Below are positions 1-8,652 of a stretch of DNA of 64,000 nucleotides, one piece after another. Each line of letters begins with the position of its first letter. The first letter of the stretch is position 1. A program made the translations under genes and the position numbers. A model generated the notes under the pieces. It was not told where the DNA came from, made no database searches, and was given only the letters and a program-made list of their open reading frames with translations. Origin of the DNA: Roseicyclus sediminis (GTDB taxonomy: Bacteria; Pseudomonadota; Alphaproteobacteria; Rhodobacterales; Rhodobacteraceae); assembly GCF_025515305.1 (NCBI RefSeq), contig NZ_JAOPHT010000003.1:124001-188000 (forward strand), in the 5' to 3' direction.

Positions 1-2
1 TT

Positions 3-260
3 CCGGCGCTGACGCAGGTGCAGGGCGCCTTCCTGCGGCTGGAGAAACCCATCGATTTCGATTCGGCGGACCGGCAGCCTGTCGACCTTGTGTTCGCGTT
101 GTTCGCGCCGGCCGATACCGGGGTCGATCACCTCAAGGCGCTGGCGCTGGTGTCGCGCACGCTGCGCGATCAGGCCCTTTGCGCCAAGCTCAGGGCGAAC
201 ACCGATCCCGCGACACTCTACACGATTCTCACTGCGGGCGCCGAGACGCAGGCCGCCTAG
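3..260 (+). CDS. ptsN: PTS IIA-like nitrogen-regulatory protein PtsN (C-terminal part)
   Basis: The reading frame is open from the left edge, so the N-terminus and the phosphorylated histidine lie outside the window. The visible 85 residues (LEKPIDFDSADRQPVDLVFA, then HLKALALVSRTLRD) match the C-terminal half of EIIA-Ntr, the last phosphoacceptor of the nitrogen-related phosphotransferase chain, which regulates targets by protein contact rather than by sugar transport. It ends tail-to-tail with the minus-strand sulfotransferase, the two stops overlapping by 4 bases. In many proteobacteria ptsN lies downstream of hpf/rpoN; that part cannot be checked here. Identification is good; the internal GTG at 18 is not the true start. 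Confidence 0.85.
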   Translation, partial: PALTQVQGAFLRLEKPIDFDSADRQPVDLVFALFAPADTGVDHLKALALVSRTLRDQALCAKLRANTDPATLYTILTAGAETQAA

Positions 261-1657
261 GCCCAGTCTCCGAAGCCGAAATGCACGTAGTCGCGCCGGT
301 AGGCGTCGAAGACCGCGCGGGCCAGCGGCTTGTCCAGCATCGCACGCAGGACCGCTTCGCCGGGAACCGGTTCCGGGGCGAGGTCGGGCGCGTCGATGCC
401 ACGGGATAGCGCAAGGTGGCCAAGGACATCGGCGGCCTCGTCCTCCAGGACAATACGCTGCGGCAGCACGACATGGGCAGCGCCCTGCAGGATCGCCATC
501 TGCGTGGCCCACTCGGGCGCGATCCGGAGGCTGGTCTGGCCGGAGAGGTTGCCCTTGAGAAACGAGACGAAGGCCGCGAAGTCATCTCGTGACGCCGAGG
601 GACCATCGGAAAACGGCACGTTGTAGCGGTCCTTCAGGATGGCCCGCGTCTCGCCGGACGACGAATCCCGAGACAGGCGCAAAAGCTCGTAGGCCCGAAA
701 GGCGCGGGGCAAGGGGTGGCGCAGCACGCTGAAGGTGGCAAAGCCCGGATGCGACCGCATCCAGATGCGCAGGTCCTTCTGGCTCATGCCGGTCAGGAGG
801 GCGCTGCGTCCGACACCGCCGATCGCACCCATCCAGTCGAGCACGCTGTCCTCCGGCGCGCCTGCAACAGGCAGGAACAGAAGCCCGACCTCTGGGTGGG
901 CCACGAAACCGGGCACGCCGGGCGCGCGCGGCGTCTCGCCATCGACCAGACGGTCGGCCCCGAAGCGATCCATCCCCGCAAGCGCGACCTCCATCTCGGG
1001 ATAGTTCGCCACCTTGTCGCGCAGGCTGCCCGGGTTCTGCCGCTTCAGCCGCTTCGACGCCGCCGGAAGGCGGTGATCCGAGCCGAGGAAGGCGGCAAGG
1101 CCGTTCAGAACCTCCACGTCGTTGATGTCGACATAGCGTATGTGGAACGCCGACTGGCCCGTCACCTGCAGGCCCCGCCGCACGAGGTCGCGGAAATCGG
1201 CCCAGTCCTGCAGCATGGCGTCGAACTCGGCGGGGTCGAACTCCACCTTGCTGGTGCGCGCGTGCTTCATGTCGGTCAGGCGCCACTGGCCTGTCGCGGT
1301 GGCGATCTTGCGGCTGACATAGGCATCGAGCGGGCTGCGCGTGAGGATCACCTTGGCAATGCGCGGGTCCGACAGGACGGCATCCACGACGCGGGGGTCG
1401 TGATCGTGGAAGAAGCGGAACCCCGGCAACCCCTCCGTCCCGTCGATCAGGGCACGCAGGAGGCCGAGGGGGTCCCGCTCGCGCCGGGCCATGTCGAAGC
1501 CGAACAGTTCGTGCCGGTTGTGGTGGCCGACGAAGGTCGGGTTGAAGACCTCGCCGTGGCAGGTCACGTCCGGCAGCGCGTTCAGGCTCTCTTCAAGGTG
1601 GTTCGAGCCGGTCCGCATCTCCGCGAACATGACGAAGGCATCGAAGCGCCGCGCCAT
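257..1657 (-). CDS. two-domain sulfotransferase-like protein
   Basis: A 466-residue protein, about twice the size of a single sulfotransferase domain. The N-terminal half carries a PAPS 5'-phosphosulfate loop-like motif (EMRTGSNHLEESL, residues 13-25) and a 3'-phosphate-type motif (LTRSPLDAYVS, about 105-115), so PAPS-dependent sulfation of a carbohydrate is the likely reaction. The second half again looks like a sulfotransferase: LPVAGAPEDSVLDWM (262-276) sits where a phosphate-binding loop would be but lacks the usual lysine, followed by FSVLRHPLPRAFRAYELL (309-326) and a C-terminal YRRDYVHFGF. It is the last gene of the minus-strand glycan block, 3 bases after the GT14-like gene. Family assignment is firm; substrate unknown; the second domain may be catalytically dead. 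Confidence 0.75.
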   Translation of the reverse strand: MARRFDAFVMFAEMRTGSNHLEESLNALPDVTCHGEVFNPTFVGHHNRHELFGFDMARRERDPLGLLRALIDGTEGLPGFRFFHDHDPRVVDAVLSDPRIAKVILTRSPLDAYVSRKIATATGQWRLTDMKHARTSKVEFDPAEFDAMLQDWADFRDLVRRGLQVTGQSAFHIRYVDINDVEVLNGLAAFLGSDHRLPAASKRLKRQNPGSLRDKVANYPEMEVALAGMDRFGADRLVDGETPRAPGVPGFVAHPEVGLLFLPVAGAPEDSVLDWMGAIGGVGRSALLTGMSQKDLRIWMRSHPGFATFSVLRHPLPRAFRAYELLRLSRDSSSGETRAILKDRYNVPFSDGPSASRDDFAAFVSFLKGNLSGQTSLRIAPEWATQMAILQGAAHVVLPQRIVLEDEAADVLGHLALSRGIDAPDLAPEPVPGEAVLRAMLDKPLARAVFDAYRRDYVHFGFGDWA

Positions 1658-1660
1658 CGC

Positions 1661-3364
1661 TCAGCGCACCAGGTAGGGACGGCTGGCGTCGCCCGAACGG
1701 GGTTCGCCGCTGTAGCCCTCCTGCGGGAAGTCCCCGACCATGAAGGGATTCATGCCCTGGTTCTTCAGGCTCTGCAGGAACTGCGGGAAGCCTTGCAGGT
1801 CGACCATGCGCGGCGCCTCCGTCAGGCGTTGCACCGGCGCGCCCTCCATGGCGTCGAGGATGCCCTGCAGGTTCTCCATCGGCTCTTCCACGAAATCCGC
1901 CAGCGTCCAGATGCGGATATCCGCGCGGCGGCTGCGGTCGCGCAGCGTCTCGACGAAATCGGCCTCGCGCCTCTGCAGGGCCGCGGCCTCCGTCCGGATG
2001 TCCGAGAAATTCCGGTTCGACGTGAAGAGCCGCACGGCCCAGGCCCCGGTTATCACCGAGATCTGCGCATTGTCGTCATTCGCCATGAAGGCGCCCGGAC
2101 GCTGATTGTCCTGTGGCCCGAACATGAAGACCTGCCGTTCGCCGCGGGTGTTCCAGATGAGGTTCGTCAGGAACGCCTCGGGGTTGTAGTCGCGCAGGCT
2201 CGCCGACGCGCTGAGCGCCCCGGCATGAACGTCCGCGCCGCCCGAGAACCGAACCCGGCGCGGCGCGAAAAGGTTGCCGTGCACGGTGCTGCCAAGCCGA
2301 CGCGACAGCCAGGCCTCGAAATTCTCGAACAGGTCGTTGAAGCCGTGGAACACCGAATAGGGCGCGGCGGTGATGCCGTTCTCCCAGCCGGGGTTCGGAT
2401 ACCGGCTATGCATGTAAAGGCCCGAGCGCCCGCGCGTCCGCCGCTCCAGCGCCTTCGAGAAGACGCGGTCGATCTTGCCCGGCGCGGGTTCGGCCATGCG
2501 GTCGCCGGTATGCTCGGCCGACAGGAACGTGCGGTAGAGCCGGTTGGCCCGCGGCCAGATCTTGCGCGCCACGAAACAGTCCGAGCGGCGCAGGAGGTGC
2601 AGGTGATCGTCGTAGAAGACGTGCGGCTTGCCCTGGAAATCGAACTTCGACAGCGTGAGCGACCGGCTTTCGATGCGGCGGCCGTAGTTTCGCACGAGCG
2701 TCTGGTAGTAGCTTTCGTCTGGGATCCAGACGAGGCGGAAGAAATCCTCCAGCTCCTTGCGGCGCGGGTCCTCGAGGATCGCCGAAAGGGTCTGCCGGGT
2801 CAGGCACCACCACTGGCTGCCGAGGTGCGGGGTGATCCCCTCGGGCAGCTTTCGGCGATAGCCGACGGCGCGCTGCAACTCAACGTAACGGTCGAACAGG
2901 AACCGCCGCGTCTTCCACGGCCAGGGAAAGCGGTACTCGAAACGCTCCTCGTTGAGGCCGCCGACGGTCCAGTCGACATCGCGGATCGTGACGCTTTCGA
3001 TGAAGTCGGTCATCGGCCGGGCCGCGAGATAGGCTCGAAGGTCATCGACCGGGCGGAGCGGAAGGCAGGACCCCGAGGCGAGGTAGACGTGCCGGACGGC
3101 CGGAAACTCGGCCAGCATCATCTCGCTCGCCGTCTGGCTGGCCTTTACCAGCGACCATGTTCCCCAGTCGCAGCGATGACGCTTGCAGAAGCGCACGTTG
3201 TCGAGGTCGGACAGGGACTTGCGGAAGTCGTTGAACCGCTCGCGCGGGACGGAGCGGTCCACGTGGATCACCATGGGACAGTCCCGCTCGGCCCAATGCC
3301 TCGCCACCTGCGCCGCCCGGTGGAGCGCGGTGTGGCACAGCATCACGAAGCCCAGCGTACTCAT
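1661..3364 (-). CDS. GT14-like (core-2/I-branching type) glycosyltransferase with extra C-terminal domain
   Basis: A 567-residue protein. The first 270 or so residues resemble the core-2/I-branching beta-1,6-N-acetylglucosaminyltransferase and peptide O-xylosyltransferase family: FVMLCHTALHRAAQVARHW at the start, then VIHVDRSV, VYLASGSCLPLRP and GSQWWCLTRQTL. The remaining half (from about residue 300) is a separate domain, rich in aromatic residues (NGITAAPYSVFHGFNDLFEN), that I cannot assign. No signal peptide or membrane segment is visible, so it probably acts in the cytoplasm on a lipid-linked or nascent glycan. ATGA overlap with the upstream GT2 gene implies translational coupling. The GT14 call is probable; acceptor and sugar are unknown. 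Confidence 0.7.
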   Translation of the reverse strand: MSTLGFVMLCHTALHRAAQVARHWAERDCPMVIHVDRSVPRERFNDFRKSLSDLDNVRFCKRHRCDWGTWSLVKASQTASEMMLAEFPAVRHVYLASGSCLPLRPVDDLRAYLAARPMTDFIESVTIRDVDWTVGGLNEERFEYRFPWPWKTRRFLFDRYVELQRAVGYRRKLPEGITPHLGSQWWCLTRQTLSAILEDPRRKELEDFFRLVWIPDESYYQTLVRNYGRRIESRSLTLSKFDFQGKPHVFYDDHLHLLRRSDCFVARKIWPRANRLYRTFLSAEHTGDRMAEPAPGKIDRVFSKALERRTRGRSGLYMHSRYPNPGWENGITAAPYSVFHGFNDLFENFEAWLSRRLGSTVHGNLFAPRRVRFSGGADVHAGALSASASLRDYNPEAFLTNLIWNTRGERQVFMFGPQDNQRPGAFMANDDNAQISVITGAWAVRLFTSNRNFSDIRTEAAALQRREADFVETLRDRSRRADIRIWTLADFVEEPMENLQGILDAMEGAPVQRLTEAPRMVDLQGFPQFLQSLKNQGMNPFMVGDFPQEGYSGEPRSGDASRPYLVR

Positions 3365-4371
3365 GCCCAGTTCCCCTTGGACATGAGGCCCAGGATCTCC
3401 AGCTGGCGCCAGTTGATGTACCGCTCGGACCAGCGGGTCCAGAGATCGGGGTCCTTCGTCAGGCCGTCATGGTAGGCCTTGTACTCGGCGCTGGCGGCGT
3501 AGTGCTGCCGGCGCACCATCTCCTCGGCGGCCTTCTCGACGAAGGTGGACAGGAATTTCGCGTGAAGCAGGACGCCCGAAGTCTTCTCGCCGCCCCATTC
3601 GTCGAACACGAGGTTCAGACCCCGCGGCAGCAGCATGTGGGTGGAACTTGCGTAGGCGAAACCCTTCTGCCACCGCACCAGCGGGATCTTGTTCAGCGCC
3701 GGCGCGCGCTCGGGCTTCTCGGCGAAGAAGGTGCGCGCCCTCGGGCCGCCCTGGATCCAGAGGTTTCCGTAAGTCCAGTTGCGCTGGATCATGTAGTTTC
3801 CGGCGTCGAACCAGCAGGCGATCTCGAAGGGGTTCTGGCCGTCGGAACAAGGCTGCGCCGTGATCGGCCCCTTGGGGTACATGTCGAGGACCATGGCCCC
3901 GAAACTCTTGATGGAAGACGATTCCAGCCAGTCGCAGAGCGCGGGGATCGGCCGCGTATCCGAGAAGGGATAGACGAGGAACTCGTCGGGATCGACCGTC
4001 AGGCACCAGTGGCCGGTCCCGTAGAGCCGCAGGAGACGGTTCATCCAGTCGGCCCCGAACCGCGCGCGCTTGTAGCTGTCGGGCGTGGTCCAGACGGAAC
4101 AGTCTCGTTGCTCCGCGAGATACTCGCGCGAGCCGTCATCGCTGTCGTTGTCGACGAACAGGAAATGCGAGACGCCCCGGTCGCGGTAGTAGGACAGGAA
4201 ATACTTCAGGCGCGGGCGCTCGTTGCGCAGCGTGCAGAAGCACAGAACATCGCCGGTGCGAATGGCATCGGTCCGGTCGGCGACAGACAGCAAGGAGCGG
4301 CTCTTCCGCCAGGCGCGGACGAGATACTTCTTGCGCTCCAGGCGCAGGGCGTAGCGCTGCACCGCCTTCAT
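3361..4371 (-). CDS. glycosyltransferase family 2-like protein
   Basis: A 336-residue protein with the Rossmann-like start CFCTLRNERPRLKYFLSYYR, then FLFVDNDSDDGSREYL and a metal-binding region CLTVDPDEFLVYP (DPDEF as the DXD-like motif), typical of GT2 enzymes related to family 92. It should transfer a sugar from a nucleotide donor to a surface polysaccharide. It begins directly after the stop of the preceding GT4 gene and its stop overlaps the start of the GT14-like gene, so the three are almost certainly cotranscribed. The donor and linkage cannot be read from sequence. Confidence 0.75.
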   Translation of the reverse strand: MKAVQRYALRLERKKYLVRAWRKSRSLLSVADRTDAIRTGDVLCFCTLRNERPRLKYFLSYYRDRGVSHFLFVDNDSDDGSREYLAEQRDCSVWTTPDSYKRARFGADWMNRLLRLYGTGHWCLTVDPDEFLVYPFSDTRPIPALCDWLESSSIKSFGAMVLDMYPKGPITAQPCSDGQNPFEIACWFDAGNYMIQRNWTYGNLWIQGGPRARTFFAEKPERAPALNKIPLVRWQKGFAYASSTHMLLPRGLNLVFDEWGGEKTSGVLLHAKFLSTFVEKAAEEMVRRQHYAASAEYKAYHDGLTKDPDLWTRWSERYINWRQLEILGLMSKGNWA

Positions 4372-5622
4372 TCACGGCCTTTCCGCCCGATCCCGCAACG
4401 CCGACAGCGCCGCGGAAACCCGTTCAAAATGCTCCTGCCAGCCGGGCGCCTCGGGCGGGGTTCCGGACGGCCCCGCGATACTGCCCGACATGTATTGTCT
4501 TATCGTTGCCGCCCAAGAATAGACGTCGGTCGGGTCCACGTAAACGGCATGTGGCCCCAGATATGCCCTTAGTACGGGCAAATCTGCGCATATAGGGCGT
4601 GCTCCGAGGGCCAGCGCCTCCCACGGGGGAAGGCCGAACCCCTCTGCAAGCGTCGGGTAGAGCAACGCCCCCGCCCGCGCCAACTGATCGGCAAGCGCGG
4701 CATCCGGGGTCCCCGTGTGCAGGAAGATGGACCTGCCGAACAGGGGATGGCCCTCGATCTCACGGCGGATCGCGTCGCCCTTCCAGCCCGGGTTGCCGAC
4801 GATGTGGAGCTGCGGAACCTCGCCCGCGTCTTCGGCGAGCAGCGACCAGGCCCGGAGGATCGTGCCGTGGTTCTTCCTCGGCTCGAGCGTGCCGACCATG
4901 ACGAAACGCCCCGTCTCGCGCGGGGGTGGACTGGGCAGGTCGGGCAACTCCGGCACGCCGATCGGCGCGGCAATGACGACGGGCTTCCGCGAAAGCGGCC
5001 CCCAGTGGTCCGAAAGGCGACGGCGCGTGTCCTCGGACACCGCCACGACAAGCGCGGCATGCGCGGCGACCGTGCCGAGTTTGCGGGCGAAAGCCTCGGG
5101 TTGGTCCGTCGGCACGAGGTCGGGATGGGTCAGCGGGATCAGGTCATGCAGAACGGTGACGATCCGGCAGCCATCCGTATCGAGCGCCGAGTACACCCGC
5201 GCGGCAAGATTGGCGTGGCCCACGTTGCAGTAGGTCCGCGGGGCATGGCGCCGGACCATGGCCGAAAGGCCCCAGGGCGAACAGCGGTCGATCGCGTGCC
5301 TGCGGATCAGGGCCTCGGCACGATGGCGGGCGCGCCCTCCCCGCCCCGTGATCCGCGACCAAAGGTCGGCCTCCCCCGGCTCCGAAATGCCGAGAAGAAC
5401 CTCCGAGAGAGCCTTCCCTCCCTCCGGTGGCAGAAGGAGAAAACCGCGCGTGGTCCGGCAGAGGCATTGCAGCCCGCCGCCCGTGGACGCGAGCCGATCC
5501 AGCCAGGCCAGTTCGACCCGGTCGATACCCGTGGGAACGCCCCGACCCGCCCGCGACAGCGTGCGGGTCAGATCGAGCCAGACGGGACCCTGCGCCAGCG
5601 CGTCGTCCGGCAGGCCCGTCAC
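4372..5622 (-). CDS. glycosyltransferase family 4 (GT-B) protein
   Basis: A 416-residue protein of the glycosyltransferase 1/4 type. It shows GRFVMVGTLEPRKNH (about residue 240), the start of the C-terminal Rossmann domain, and the EX7E motif EGFGLPPWE that binds the nucleotide-sugar donor in retaining GT4 enzymes. The N-terminal PTGIDRVELAWLDRL resembles the acceptor domain of rhamnosyl- and mannosyltransferases in surface-glycan loci. It lies 10 bases after galU, suggesting one transcript. The exact sugar is not predictable. Confidence 0.8.
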   Translation of the reverse strand: MTGLPDDALAQGPVWLDLTRTLSRAGRGVPTGIDRVELAWLDRLASTGGGLQCLCRTTRGFLLLPPEGGKALSEVLLGISEPGEADLWSRITGRGGRARHRAEALIRRHAIDRCSPWGLSAMVRRHAPRTYCNVGHANLAARVYSALDTDGCRIVTVLHDLIPLTHPDLVPTDQPEAFARKLGTVAAHAALVVAVSEDTRRRLSDHWGPLSRKPVVIAAPIGVPELPDLPSPPPRETGRFVMVGTLEPRKNHGTILRAWSLLAEDAGEVPQLHIVGNPGWKGDAIRREIEGHPLFGRSIFLHTGTPDAALADQLARAGALLYPTLAEGFGLPPWEALALGARPICADLPVLRAYLGPHAVYVDPTDVYSWAATIRQYMSGSIAGPSGTPPEAPGWQEHFERVSAALSALRDRAERP

Positions 5623-5632
5623 CCCGATGCCG

Positions 5633-6526
5633 TCACTGGGCCGCGTTGGGCACCGACATCAGGTCGGCCAGGAAATCGGTGAACTCCTCGCGGAGGTCGT
5701 CGCGTGCCATGCCGAAGGCCACCGTGGCCTGAAGGAAACCGGCCTTGGACCCGCAGTCGAACCGCTGCCCGCGGAAGCGGAAGCCGTAGACATTGTCGTG
5801 CGCCGCGATCTCCTGCGCGATGGCGTCGGTCAGCTGCAGTTCACCGCCGGCGCCGGTCTTGATCCGGTTGAGGTTCACCATGACCTGCGGGCTGAGGATG
5901 TAGCGGCCGATCACGGCGAGGTTCGACGGCGCGGTGCCGGCGGCGGGCTTCTCCACCATGCCCTTTACCGACACCACGGAGCCCATGTCCTCTTTCACGT
6001 CGAGGATACCGTAGGCATGGGTCTTGTTGTCGGGCACCTCCATCGCGGCGACCATGTTGCCACCGATCTCGGAATACGCCTCGACCATCTGCTGCAGGCA
6101 GGGCGTCTCGGCGGCGATCACATCGTCGGGCAGGATGACGGCGAAGGGCTCGTTCGACAGAAGCCGGCGGGCGCACCACACGGCATGGCCGAGGCCCAGC
6201 GCCTTGTGCTGCCGGATGTAGGCGATGGCGCCAGAATCCATGTTGGTGGATTTCAGCGTTTCAAGAAGGTCCTTCTTGCCCTTCTTGCGCAGCTGGCTCT
6301 CCAGCTCGGGCGAATGGTCGAAGTAGTCTTCCAGCGCGGACTTTCCGCGGCTGGTGACGAAAATGAATTCCTTGATCCCCGCGGCGCGCGCCTCGTCGAT
6401 GGCGTACTGGATGAGCGGGCGGTCGACCAGCGTCATGATCTCCTTCGGGATGGACTTGGTCGCCGGCAGGAACCGCGTCCCAAGACCCGCTACAGGAAAG
6501 ATCGCCTTCGTGACCCGTTTCTTCAT
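5633..6526 (-). CDS. galU: UTP-glucose-1-phosphate uridylyltransferase
   Basis: A 297-residue enzyme of the usual GalU length, converting glucose-1-phosphate and UTP to UDP-glucose for polysaccharide synthesis. The nucleotidyltransferase signature FPVAGLGTRFLPATKSIPKEM-type loop (here ending KEIMTLVDRP) is at the N-terminus, and VEKP and GQRFDCGSK follow as expected. A 77-base AT-richer gap separates it from the upstream glycosyltransferase, so galU may have its own promoter. Its product can serve the neighbouring glycosyltransferases. Very secure call. Confidence 0.95.
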   Translation of the reverse strand: MKKRVTKAIFPVAGLGTRFLPATKSIPKEIMTLVDRPLIQYAIDEARAAGIKEFIFVTSRGKSALEDYFDHSPELESQLRKKGKKDLLETLKSTNMDSGAIAYIRQHKALGLGHAVWCARRLLSNEPFAVILPDDVIAAETPCLQQMVEAYSEIGGNMVAAMEVPDNKTHAYGILDVKEDMGSVVSVKGMVEKPAAGTAPSNLAVIGRYILSPQVMVNLNRIKTGAGGELQLTDAIAQEIAAHDNVYGFRFRGQRFDCGSKAGFLQATVAFGMARDDLREEFTDFLADLMSVPNAAQ

Positions 6527-6603
6527 AAGTTCCTCGCGCTTGCACGTAACCGGTGGCAGTCATGGCGCCCACCCAGCACTGCAGAAGCCATACTAACGAA
6601 TCG

Positions 6604-7848
6604 TCAAGCGCCGTGAAACCGCACAATTGGGGGTGTGGCGAACCTTTGCGGGGCCACGCGCTCGACTTCCGCGTAAAGCCGCGAGCGCGGGCGCCATGCC
6701 TGAAATCTCGGCATATCCCTGTCGGAGCGGCCATAGAGACCGCCGGTCTGTTCCCACCATCCCCCGTCGGTGAAGGCCACCCGATGCGCCCGCGGCGTGG
6801 GTTCGAGAAGAAACAGGCTCACCCGGGCACCGTCGCGGACACGTCGCTCGGCCTCCGCGCGGAGGGTTGCGGCCCGGAACCGCCAACCCGCCAGAACCTC
6901 GTCCGGACCGCCGGGCACGTCCCGAACGGCCATGAACTCCGCGCCCTGCGGGATCGGCGCATGTTCGCCAACCGGGCGTCTGCGCCCCTCCTCGATGCCC
7001 GCGCGCAGCGAATCGAGCAGCCGTTCGATGTCGCGGGCGCCGATCTTGCGGCGTCGCGCCAACCTGAAGAGGCGAAGGCGCTGATCCCCGGCAAGCGCCG
7101 AAAGCGCCTCATCCAGCTCGTTTGGTGAATGCTTGCGCAGGAAGGCGGCGGTGGAGGCGCCGATATCGTGCAGGCTGAGCGGAACGCGGTCCGCGGCGCG
7201 GCGCGGGCTCGCGGCAAAGGCATGGTGAACCTGCGCCCGCGGGAGCCAGGCCGCCGAGTGCCCGGCAAAGGCCAGGCGAAGGGACAGGTCCGTGTCATCA
7301 AGATAGTAGCGGAAGGCGGTGTCGAAGCCGCCGAGATGGTCGAGAACATCGCGCCGGATCGCCATGTTCGTGCCGTGCAGCTTCCGGACCGCTCCCGTCG
7401 GCAAGGGTGTATCCCCGGAGCCTAGGCGCGCGTCCCGTCCCTGCCGGTCCACGGCCATCGGCCCCCATTGCAGCGAAATCCCGTTCCGCCCGATCACGGG
7501 GCCCGTCGCCGCGCCGAGGCCGGGATCGCCGGCAAAGGCGGCAAGGACCTCGGCGGCCCATGTCGGCTCGGGCGCGGCATCGTCGTCGAGAAAGGCCACC
7601 ACGTCGCCCGCGGCCCGGGCGATCCCGTCGTTTCGGGCCTGTGCAAGGTTCGCCTCGCCCTGAAGCGCTGTCTTGAGACGACCGGCGAAGGGAAGCCCCG
7701 CCGCCACGTCGAGACCGGCGGCATCGGCAACGACGATGACTTCGAGGTCCGCGAGCGTCGATTGCGACAGTGCCAGAAGACAGCGCCTGAGTGCGATCGG
7801 CCGGCCATGGCTGGCGACGACGACGCTCAGGCGCGGTCGGCCGCTCAA
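6604..7848 (-). CDS. glycosyltransferase family 2 protein
   Basis: A 414-residue inverting GT-A enzyme: LSVVVASHGRPIALRRCL at the N-terminus, the metal and donor binding VVAFLDDDA (about residue 85), and GTNMAIRRDVLDHLGGFD followed by YYLDDTDLSLR, which is the usual acceptor/base region (ED-like motif). About 170 C-terminal residues beyond the catalytic domain are unassigned. Its ATG overlaps the kdsB stop by 4 bases. Probably adds a sugar to LPS or capsule; the substrate is unknown. Confidence 0.8.
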   Translation of the reverse strand: MSGRPRLSVVVASHGRPIALRRCLLALSQSTLADLEVIVVADAAGLDVAAGLPFAGRLKTALQGEANLAQARNDGIARAAGDVVAFLDDDAAPEPTWAAEVLAAFAGDPGLGAATGPVIGRNGISLQWGPMAVDRQGRDARLGSGDTPLPTGAVRKLHGTNMAIRRDVLDHLGGFDTAFRYYLDDTDLSLRLAFAGHSAAWLPRAQVHHAFAASPRRAADRVPLSLHDIGASTAAFLRKHSPNELDEALSALAGDQRLRLFRLARRRKIGARDIERLLDSLRAGIEEGRRRPVGEHAPIPQGAEFMAVRDVPGGPDEVLAGWRFRAATLRAEAERRVRDGARVSLFLLEPTPRAHRVAFTDGGWWEQTGGLYGRSDRDMPRFQAWRPRSRLYAEVERVAPQRFATPPIVRFHGA

Positions 7849-8645
7849 GGCATCCCCATCCCGGTCAGCATCGCTTCGATCCTCGGGATGTCCTCGGGGT
7901 TGTTCAACTCCCAGAACTTGCGCCCGCGCGCCTCGACCTCGACGCAGAGAACCCGGTGCCCCGCCTCGAGGAACCGCAACTGCTCAAGTCCCTCCAGCTG
8001 CTCCAGCGGGCCCACGGGCCAGTCGGGATAGGCATGGAGCGCCCAGGGCCTGTAGGCGTAGACGCCGACATGGTGGAAGACGGGCGTCGGGGCCTCGGCG
8101 GCATAGGTCTCGGACGTGTAGGGGATGACTTCCTTTGAGAAGTAGAGGGCACGCATCTCGCTGTCGCAGACCGCCGTGGTGCCGCCGACGCGGCCCGCCG
8201 CCCGGTCGGCCTTGAGCGCGGCCAGTGTCTCGCCGTCGCAACGCAGGATCGGCGTGGCGAGCGCCGCCTGGCTGTCGGCCTCCAGCCCGTCGACCAGCGC
8301 GGTCAGGAACCAAGGCGGGGTCAGCGGCGCGTCGCCCTGAAGGTTCACGACCATCTCCACTCCGGGGCCGAGCAAGGCCAGCGCCTCGGCACAGCGCTCG
8401 GTCCCGTTCCGGCATAGATCGGACGTCATCAGGACCTCCGCCCCGAACCCCTGCGCCGCCTCGGCGATGCGGGTGTCGTCGGTCGCGACGAAGATGGCGT
8501 CGAAGCGATCGACCTCGCGGGCCGCGCGCCAACTGCGCTCGATCAGGCTTCGGGCCTCTCCGGTGGCGCCACGCAACAAGGCCAGCGGCTTGCCGGGAAA
8601 CCGGACCGAGGGATAGCGCGCGGGGATGATGCAGACTGTCTTCAT
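7845..8645 (-). CDS. kdsB: 3-deoxy-manno-octulosonate cytidylyltransferase
   Basis: A 266-residue enzyme that activates Kdo as CMP-Kdo for the lipid A inner core or a Kdo-linked capsule. Diagnostic segments are IIPARYPSVRFPGKPLA at the N-terminus, FVATDD, and VVNLQGDAPL in the middle, with a C-terminal NNPEDIPRIE. The QGDAP form (rather than QGDEP) is seen in related sugar-acid cytidylyltransferases, so another ulosonic acid is possible. It lies 7 bases after cysQ and overlaps the next glycosyltransferase by 4 bases. Confidence 0.88.
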   Translation of the reverse strand: MKTVCIIPARYPSVRFPGKPLALLRGATGEARSLIERSWRAAREVDRFDAIFVATDDTRIAEAAQGFGAEVLMTSDLCRNGTERCAEALALLGPGVEMVVNLQGDAPLTPPWFLTALVDGLEADSQAALATPILRCDGETLAALKADRAAGRVGGTTAVCDSEMRALYFSKEVIPYTSETYAAEAPTPVFHHVGVYAYRPWALHAYPDWPVGPLEQLEGLEQLRFLEAGHRVLCVEVEARGRKFWELNNPEDIPRIEAMLTGMGMP

Positions 8646-8652
8646 CGGCCGC

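Noticed and set aside
716-3475. 919-codon plus-strand open frame across the sulfotransferase and GT14 genes
   Set aside because: It lies antisense to two well supported genes and gives a low-complexity Arg/Val/Ala-rich product, the usual shadow of GC-rich codon bias.
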